A stretch of DNA of 6,516 nt. It comes from Sphingomonas sp. (GTDB taxonomy: Bacteria > Pseudomonadota > Alphaproteobacteria > Sphingomonadales > Sphingomonadaceae). A program made the position numbers and the translations under genes. The notes beneath the pieces were generated by a model that saw only the letters and a program-made list of their open reading frames with translations, was not told the origin of the DNA and did no database searches. This document shows positions 4,520-6,516 of this stretch, piece by piece. How positions within the stretch are numbered: the stretch's first letter is position 1; each line of letters opens with the position of its first letter. The stretch covers positions 1 through 6,516 of the forward strand of contig JAJNQF010000308.1 in NCBI GenBank assembly GCA_021154945.1, given 5' to 3'.

Positions 4520-6516
4520 TGTCGGCAATGGCCAGCAGCGACTTCAAAGACCCCTTCGACTCCATCGTCGACGCCCCCTTCGATAGCGCGCTCAGCGAGC
4601 GGTATCTCGTCTACGCGCTGTCGACGATCACCGCGCGATCGCTGCCCGACGTCCGCGATGGGATGAAGCCGGTGCATCGGCGCCTGTTGTGGGCGATGCG
4701 GCTGCTCAAGCTGGATCCGGCGCAGGGGTACAAGAAGTGCGCGCGCGTCGTCGGCGACGTCATCGGCAAATACCATCCGCACGGCGATCAGTCGGTCTAC
4801 GACGCGATGGTGCGCTTGGCGCAGTCGTTCGCGATGCGCTATCCGCTGGTCGACGGGCAGGGCAATTTCGGCAACATCGACGGCGATAACGCCGCGGCCT
4901 ACCGCTACACCGAGGCGCGCCTGACTCAGGTCGCGATCGACCTGATGGACGGGCTCGACGAGGATGCGGTCGCGTATCGTCCGACGTACAATGGCGAGGA
5001 TCACGAGCCAGAGCTGTTCCCCGGGTTGTTCCCGAACCTGCTGGCGAACGGCGCGAGCGGGATCGCGGTCGGCATGGCGACGAGCATTCCGCCGCATAAC
5101 GCCGCCGAGTTGCTGGAGGCGGCGATCGTGTTGATCGACACGCCCGATGCCGACGACGCGGCGATCCTGGAACATGTGAAGGGGCCCGATTTCCCGACCG
5201 GCGGGCTGGTGGTCGATCCACCTGCGGTGATCCGCGAATCCTATGCGACCGGTCGGGGCGGCTTTCGTGTCCGGGCGCGCTGGGAGACCGAGCGGGAGAA
5301 GGGCGGCGGCTGGCAGTTGATCGTCACGGAGATTCCGTACGGCATCCAGAAGGGCAAGCTGATCGAGCAGATCGCCGAGTTGATCAACGCCAAGCGCCTG
5401 CCGATCCTCGCCGACGTGCGTGACGAATCGGACACCGAGATCCGGATCGTACTCGAGCCGCGTAGCCGCACGGTCGATCCGCAGATCCTGATGGACGGGC
5501 TGTTCCGGCTGACCGATCTCGAGACGCGGGTGAGCCTCAACCTGAACGTCCTCGACAAGGATCGCACGCCGCGTGTGATGAGCTTGCGCGAGGCGCTGGC
5601 GGCGTGGGTCGATCACCAGTTCGTCGTGTTGCGCCGGCGGACCGAGCATCGGCTGAGCAAGATCGCCGACCGGGTCGAACTGCTCGACGGTTATCTGATC
5701 GCGTATCTGAACCTCGACCGCGTGATCGAGATTATCCGGACCGAGGACGAGCCCAAGAAGGTCATGATCGACGAGTTCGCGCTGACCGACCGTCAGGCCG
5801 AGGCGATCCTGAACATGCGGCTGCGGTCGTTGCGGCGGCTCGAAGAGTTCGAGATCAAGACCGAGCGCGACAAGCTCGACAAGGAGCAGGCGACGCTGGC
5901 CGCGTTGCTCGCGGATCCGAAGAAGCGGCGTGCGCGGATGAAGCGCGACATGGCCAAGATCCGCGATCGCTATGGGCTGGAGACGGTGCTCGGCAAACGA
6001 CGCACGACGATCGAGGAGGCCGCGCCGACGCGCGACATTCCGCTGGAGGCGATGATCGAGCGCGAGCCGATCACGGTGATCCTCTCGCAACGCGGCTGGA
6101 TCCGGGCGATGCGCGGGCATAATGACCTGGCGAGCCCGGAGGCGTTGAAGTTCAAGGAGGGTGACGGCCCGGCGTTCGCGTTCCATGCGCAGACCACCGA
6201 CAAGCTGTTGCTCGCGGCTGAGAACGGGCGGTTCTACACGCTGGCGGCGGACAAGTTGCCGGGCGGGCGTGGCTTTGGGGAGCCGGTTCGCGCGATGATC
6301 GATCTCGATGGCAGCATCGGGATCGTCGCGCTGCTGCCCGCGAGCAAGCATCCGAAACTGCTCGTGGTAGCGACCGACGGCCGTGGTTTCTCCGTGAGCA
6401 GCGCGGAGGCGATCGCCGAGACGCGCAAGGGCAAGACGGTGGTGACGCCGCGGCCCGGTGCACAGTTGAAGATCGTTCGACCGATCGGGCCGAACGACGA
6501 TTACGTCGCGGCGATC
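4519..6516 (+). CDS. parC: DNA topoisomerase IV subunit A (ParC), partial
   Basis: ParC is the DNA-cleaving subunit of topoisomerase IV, which with ParE unlinks daughter chromosomes. The first 666 residues are present and the frame is open at the right edge; about 90 residues should be missing. ERYLVYALSTITARSLPDVRDGMKPVHRRLLWAM (27-60) is ParC-like rather than GyrA-like. The winged-helix core has GKYHPHGD (83-90), catalytic Tyr130 after Arg129 (AAAYRYTEARLT), and Ile182 in GIAVGMAT, the likely DNA-intercalating residue. A helical tower and coiled-coil region (about 345-480) leads to C-terminal beta-pinwheel repeats from about residue 515 (VILSQRGWIRAM). Gln91 replaces the usual quinolone-contact serine, while Asp95 keeps the acidic partner. 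No start has a ribosome binding site. ATG 4519 is reported; ATG 4528 (MASSDFKDPF) and GTG 4498 are alternatives. An in-frame TGA at 4492-4494 limits extension. Confidence 0.96.
   Translation, partial: MSAMASSDFKDPFDSIVDAPFDSALSERYLVYALSTITARSLPDVRDGMKPVHRRLLWAMRLLKLDPAQGYKKCARVVGDVIGKYHPHGDQSVYDAMVRLAQSFAMRYPLVDGQGNFGNIDGDNAAAYRYTEARLTQVAIDLMDGLDEDAVAYRPTYNGEDHEPELFPGLFPNLLANGASGIAVGMATSIPPHNAAELLEAAIVLIDTPDADDAAILEHVKGPDFPTGGLVVDPPAVIRESYATGRGGFRVRARWETEREKGGGWQLIVTEIPYGIQKGKLIEQIAELINAKRLPILADVRDESDTEIRIVLEPRSRTVDPQILMDGLFRLTDLETRVSLNLNVLDKDRTPRVMSLREALAAWVDHQFVVLRRRTEHRLSKIADRVELLDGYLIAYLNLDRVIEIIRTEDEPKKVMIDEFALTDRQAEAILNMRLRSLRRLEEFEIKTERDKLDKEQATLAALLADPKKRRARMKRDMAKIRDRYGLETVLGKRRTTIEEAAPTRDIPLEAMIEREPITVILSQRGWIRAMRGHNDLASPEALKFKEGDGPAFAFHAQTTDKLLLAAENGRFYTLAADKLPGGRGFGEPVRAMIDLDGSIGIVALLPASKHPKLLVVATDGRGFSVSSAEAIAETRKGKTVVTPRPGAQLKIVRPIGPNDDYVAAI

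Noticed and set aside
4513..6351. A 612-codon open frame on the minus strand opposite parC
   Set aside because: Its composition (Arg, Asp, Leu, Gln-rich, low complexity) is what the reverse strand of high-GC coding DNA gives, and the plus strand encodes an unmistakable ParC.

Overview
The window is high-GC alphaproteobacterial DNA, most likely from a sphingomonad (Sphingomonas or a close relative). I base this on the purC-purS-purQ order with tight stop/start coupling, the form of the PurQ and ParC proteins, and matches to the alphaproteobacterial promoter pattern TTGACG...GCTANAWC. Assignment below family level is inference. Both ends cut through genes: purQ on the left and parC on the right.

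Layout. (1) Positions 1-1449, minus strand: a purine-biosynthesis operon transcribed right to left, purC (SAICAR synthetase), purS and purQ (FGAM synthase subunits), with no gaps between genes. (2) 1450-1653: a 204-base divergent regulatory region with a plausible purC promoter, a purC leader holding a 12-bp palindrome and an 11-base direct repeat, and upstream sequence for hicA. (3) 1654-2269, plus strand: a compact HicA/HicB type II toxin-antitoxin pair, with hicA lower in GC than the sampled neighbours, looking like an accessory insertion between housekeeping genes. (4) 2279-4404, minus strand: a two-gene unit made of an alpha/beta hydrolase with a predicted signal peptide and kynureninase (kynU). 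They are coupled by a 4-base GTGA overlap, and kynU uses a GTG start with a good ribosome binding site. (5) 4405-4518: a short divergent intergenic region carrying a promoter whose predicted transcription start falls on the hydrolase ATG. (6) 4519-6516, plus strand: parC, topoisomerase IV subunit A, lacking only its C-terminal end.

How the genes work together. PurS and PurQ work with PurL (not in the window) to make FGAM, and PurC acts later in the same pathway. HicB is expected to neutralise the mRNA-cleaving HicA and repress the pair. KynU cleaves kynurenine, and the coupled hydrolase could be its formamidase partner, though the apparent export signal argues against that. ParC is unrelated housekeeping.

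I did not find a clearly new multi-gene system. The points most worth a second look are the predicted-exported hydrolase coupled to KynU, the glutamine at the main quinolone-resistance position of ParC, and the leaderless-looking divergent promoter region between the hydrolase and parC. No stretch longer than 300 bases lacks a gene, and I saw no rRNA, tRNA, CRISPR array, insertion sequence or convincing terminator.
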